From positions 62,001 to 126,000 of the forward strand of contig NZ_JZTW01000014.1 of the NCBI RefSeq assembly GCF_000962805.1: DNA of 64,000 bases, read 5' to 3'. Below, piece by piece: positions 61,840 to 64,000 of this stretch. The notes under the pieces are model-generated. The model was not told the origin of the DNA. It saw only the letters and a list, made by a program, of their open reading frames with translations, and ran no database searches. Made by a program: the position numbers and the translations under genes. This stretch comes from Pseudarthrobacter chlorophenolicus (lineage in GTDB: Bacteria > Actinomycetota > Actinomycetes > Actinomycetales > Micrococcaceae). Positions within the stretch are counted from its first letter, which is position 1; each line of letters starts with the position of its first letter.

Positions 61840-62213
61840 TGGAACACCATGCCGTCGTCGTTCTCGCGGCTTCCTGAGAGGCCGGCGACGGCCATCGAGG
61901 GGCCGGCCACGGCTTCTGCCCAAGCGTGGGCTTCGTCCCAAAAGACTTCCCGGGGCCAGCGCGGATAGTCGAGCAGCATGGCCACCGACAATGTCAGCTG
62001 CGGTGGCCCGTAACCGGCGCAGGTGCCGAACCCCAGGAGGTCCACCGACGAGCCTTTGGTCAGGAGCGACGGGTGCCGGGGCATCGTTGTCACGGCACTT
62101 TCGAGCCCGTCGGCGTAGACGTCCCGCTCCGCAAGGGAGCAGAGCCGGGCGCGGAAGGCGGCCAGGTCTGCTCCGCAGAGCATGTTGATCCTATGGCTGA
62201 GAGTGGCTGGCAC
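61677..62213 (-). CDS. Hypothetical protein with long 3' overlap
   Basis: 178 aa, not recognised. GTG 62213 has AGGAG 5 nt upstream. The first ~130 residues (LSHRINMLCGADLAAFRARL, YADGLESAVTTMPRHPSLL, MLLDYPRWPREVFWDEAHAWAEA) look like a normal soluble protein. The last ~53 codons run antisense over the end of the CBS-like gene (163-bp convergent overlap) and have low-complexity Thr/Pro/Ala content, so the ancestral stop may have been lost. Confidence 0.6.
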   Translation of the reverse strand: MPATLSHRINMLCGADLAAFRARLCSLAERDVYADGLESAVTTMPRHPSLLTKGSSVDLLGFGTCAGYGPPQLTLSVAMLLDYPRWPREVFWDEAHAWAEAVAGPSMAVAGLSGSRENDDGMVFHYRLKVTEPASTSTPRTPAGQPAGTAAVIRPSTRTANTSWADVSGTGVPAPTAR

Positions 62214-62293
62214 ACGGTCTCCTGTGATGGCTGGTGTTGAGGCTGTTGTTCGGTGTCAGTACAGGTGGCGTCACGGCACCGCGTCCTTGCCGG

Positions 62294-62716
62294 TCAAGGT
62301 CCCGGACGCTGCTGCCGAAGGTTCAGCGGTGCCAGGCGGACTCCTTCAAAACGGCCGAACATCCGGCGCGCACCGGCGTCGCTCCTGACCCAGATCACAC
62401 TGGAATCGGCCGTTTTGGCGTCCACGGTCCCGGGGAAGGAGAAGCCGTCGGGCAGTTGGACATCAACCAGGTGCCCTGTATCGAAACCGTGCCAGTCCTG
62501 GCCCTGATCAGCGGCGTGCTCGTTGCCATGGGCCGCCGTGCCCCCGGCGGACCGGCGCGGTTTGGCGGAGGAACCCCGCCGCCGTCGCGATCCCTGCCGC
62601 ACGTTCGCATCGGTACTGGGCCCGGCCGCTTCCTTGCGGTGTTCGCCACCGACAGTTGCTCCGCCGCTTACTTCGTTGCGTGCCGCGGTCGACGCCGGCC
62701 CCGGGTTTGCGTCCAT
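62294..62716 (-). CDS. Hypothetical protein (140 aa)
   Basis: GGGGGA 4 nt before ATG 62716. The N-terminal ~75 residues are charged, Gly/Ala/Arg-rich and likely disordered; the C-terminal part (HLVDVQLPDGFSFPGTVDAKTADSSVIWVRSD, then RRMFGRFEGVRL) looks like a small beta domain. No domain recognised. May be co-transcribed with the next hypothetical gene, 80 bp downstream. Confidence 0.5.
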   Translation of the reverse strand: MDANPGPASTAARNEVSGGATVGGEHRKEAAGPSTDANVRQGSRRRRGSSAKPRRSAGGTAAHGNEHAADQGQDWHGFDTGHLVDVQLPDGFSFPGTVDAKTADSSVIWVRSDAGARRMFGRFEGVRLAPLNLRQQRPGP

Positions 62717-62931
62717 TGGTTCCCCCTGTTGATGCCTGTGCCACCACACAACCACCGGGGTGGGGACGGCACAACACCGGCCGCAATGCGCCGTCGCGCA
62801 AGGCAAAACATGTCCCTGCATTGCCTTAAGTGACTGCCTGCGACGCCCTGTTTCCCTTGGGTGGGATGCGGCCCGACCCACCGATAGCCTGTCGGTTCAA
62901 GGACCGGTCCAGCGCCGGTCATAAGCACCGG

Positions 62932-63531
62932 ATGGACGCGCCGGTTGAAGACAATAACAAGGCAGGCCGAACCCACGGCGGAAGGGCAGGAACGTTGACA
63001 GTCCCCACACAGGCATTGGAGACCGCCGTGATCCGCGCGGCCCGGGCATCTGAATATGAGGCCGTTGGTGAGCTGACCTTCCGTGGTTTTGGGCACCACC
63101 TTCCGGGAGCCAAGCAGCCCGACGCCGAGCGGCTGGACCTGCTGGTGGACGCCGGGGCCCGGGCAGCGGCCGGCGACCTGTTGGTAGCCGAGGACACCAC
63201 CACCGGCGAACTGCTGGGCACCGTGACGGTGCTGCAGCACGGTTCGGCCCTGGCCCGCCAGGCAGAGCCGGGTGAAGCGGAAGTCCGGCTGCTGGCCGTG
63301 CTGCCGGAAGCCAGGCGCCGGGGGCTCGGGTGGCTGCTGCTGGACCGGGCGGCGGAACTCGCCGTGGCACAGGGTGCAGAGCGAATTGTCCTCGACACCG
63401 GCGTGGACAACCATGGCTCCCAGAACCTGTACGAGCGGTACGGCTACGTGCGCCGCCCCGACCGCGAGAAGCCCCGGCCGGCTCCCAAGGTCCAGCTCGC
63501 CGTCTTCACCCTGGACCTCGCAACCGGCTGA
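62932..63531 (+). CDS. GNAT family N-acetyltransferase
   Basis: About 199 aa. One GNAT domain: VIRAARASEYEAVGELTF (beta1), VRLLAVLPEARRRGLGWLLLDRAAELA with the acetyl-CoA loop RRRGLG, and NLYERYGYVRRP at the end. Substrate unknown. Start uncertain: ATG 62932, TTG 62995 (AGGAA upstream) and GTG 63028 (GGAG upstream) are in frame; the domain itself begins near 63028. Confidence 0.85.
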   Translation: MDAPVEDNNKAGRTHGGRAGTLTVPTQALETAVIRAARASEYEAVGELTFRGFGHHLPGAKQPDAERLDLLVDAGARAAAGDLLVAEDTTTGELLGTVTVLQHGSALARQAEPGEAEVRLLAVLPEARRRGLGWLLLDRAAELAVAQGAERIVLDTGVDNHGSQNLYERYGYVRRPDREKPRPAPKVQLAVFTLDLATG

Positions 63532-63623
63532 CCACTGCACCAGGCTGCCCTGGCAGCCCGTGGTGCGCTTCCAACCAGCGCGCCGTCGAGCCCATTCCTA
63601 AGCTTCTTCGCAGAACCCCGCCT

Positions 63624-64000
63624 TCACGGCTTTGACCGGCGAACAAGCCTATGACCAACAGCCGCCGGCATGCCCACACCCGGGCGGAGTCCTGCGGCCA
63701 GCAGCTTCCGTTGGAGTTTGCTGGGATCCGCCAGGTCGGCCCACCGCCAGCGGACAAAGCCGTGGCCCAGCGCTCGGATCCGGTCCTCGCGGAGCTTCTC
63801 CCGGTAGACCGCTTCTTCCGCAGTGATCGCGTCCCTCTGTGCGGCCTCGACGTATTTGGCCTTGCCGTCGAACTCCCCCACCACGCCCTGCCGCGGCCAC
63901 CAGAAGTCGCTCCTCCCAATGAAACCCGCACCGTCACTGAAGACTTGCTGCAGCACGGGCTGCTCAAACCCGAGGAACTCAACCACGGCCCGGCTGTAGG
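63624..64000 (-). CDS. DUF559/Vsr-like nuclease-fold protein, N-terminus cut by window edge
   Basis: C-terminal ~125 residues only. GRSDFWWPRQGVVGEFDGKAKY has the Asp...GEFDGKxKY pattern of restriction-like (PD-(D/E)XK) domains in DUF559 proteins, then REKLREDRIRALGHGFVRWRWADL. In Micrococcales such domains often end proteins carrying an AbiEi-type N-terminal HTH, but that part is outside the window. The frame is open to base 64000. Confidence 0.75.
   Translation of the reverse strand, partial: YSRAVVEFLGFEQPVLQQVFSDGAGFIGRSDFWWPRQGVVGEFDGKAKYVEAAQRDAITAEEAVYREKLREDRIRALGHGFVRWRWADLADPSKLQRKLLAAGLRPGVGMPAAVGHRLVRRSKP

Overview
The window is 64 kb of high-GC, gene-dense chromosome from a member of the Micrococcaceae, most likely Arthrobacter or Pseudarthrobacter. 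Evidence: Lsr2, ClpC, DisA, a DUF222/HNH gene, the DUF2342 zincin/tilS/hpt/ftsH/folate run, DUF3180, SAM-IV-like riboswitch architecture, and many GTG/TTG starts. Many genes have a TANNNT -10 element only 6-8 nt before the start codon, i.e. leaderless transcripts. No rRNA, tRNA, CRISPR array, phage or transposase gene was found. The left edge cuts prfC and the right edge cuts a DUF559-type nuclease-like gene.

Layout. 1-9.4 kb: prfC (partial), a 2'-5' RNA ligase-like gene, disA (c-di-AMP synthase), mutY, small exported or membrane proteins, and the PTS-dependent dihydroxyacetone kinase operon dhaK-dhaL-dhaM. 9.6-18.1 kb (minus strand): argA-type acetyltransferase, an S9 peptidase bracketed by two copies of a structured ~160-bp repeat, clpC, lsr2, a 57-aa membrane protein and lysS. 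18.2-24.3 kb: an accessory block (two tandem alpha/beta hydrolases, an MFS exporter, a DJ-1/PfpI protein, a frameshifted DUF222/HNH gene). 24.3-40 kb (minus strand): housekeeping run reading dacB, zincin, tilS, hpt, (VOC and LacI genes apparently inserted), ftsH, folE-folP-folB-folK, DUF3180, two PH-domain proteins, DUF2520 and panC. ppa diverges from dacB. 40.8-48.3 kb: carboxylesterase, DUF429, phosphoketolase, RDD protein, SatD-like regulator, histidine phosphatase and HAD phosphatase.

48.5-62 kb is the most interesting functional region. A six-gene minus-strand operon (two flavin-dependent LLM monooxygenases, lipoprotein receptor, two permeases, fused double ATPase of the peptide/nickel ABC class) is preceded by a recognisable SAM riboswitch of the actinobacterial SAM-IV type and a good promoter. 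Divergently, another LLM oxidoreductase and a rhodanese form a pair. Together they look like a sulfur-starvation system that imports and oxidatively cleaves an unidentified organosulfur compound. Downstream lie an MFS exporter and a cysteine-synthase/CBS-like PLP enzyme translationally coupled to a 22-codon leader peptide.

The most novel-looking non-coding feature is the repeat pair at 10.2 and 12.7 kb. Each has 52-nt inverted arms, and each arm can also fold on its own with a 20-nt loop complementary to the loop of the other arm. All functional calls come from reading motifs and gene order; no database search was possible.
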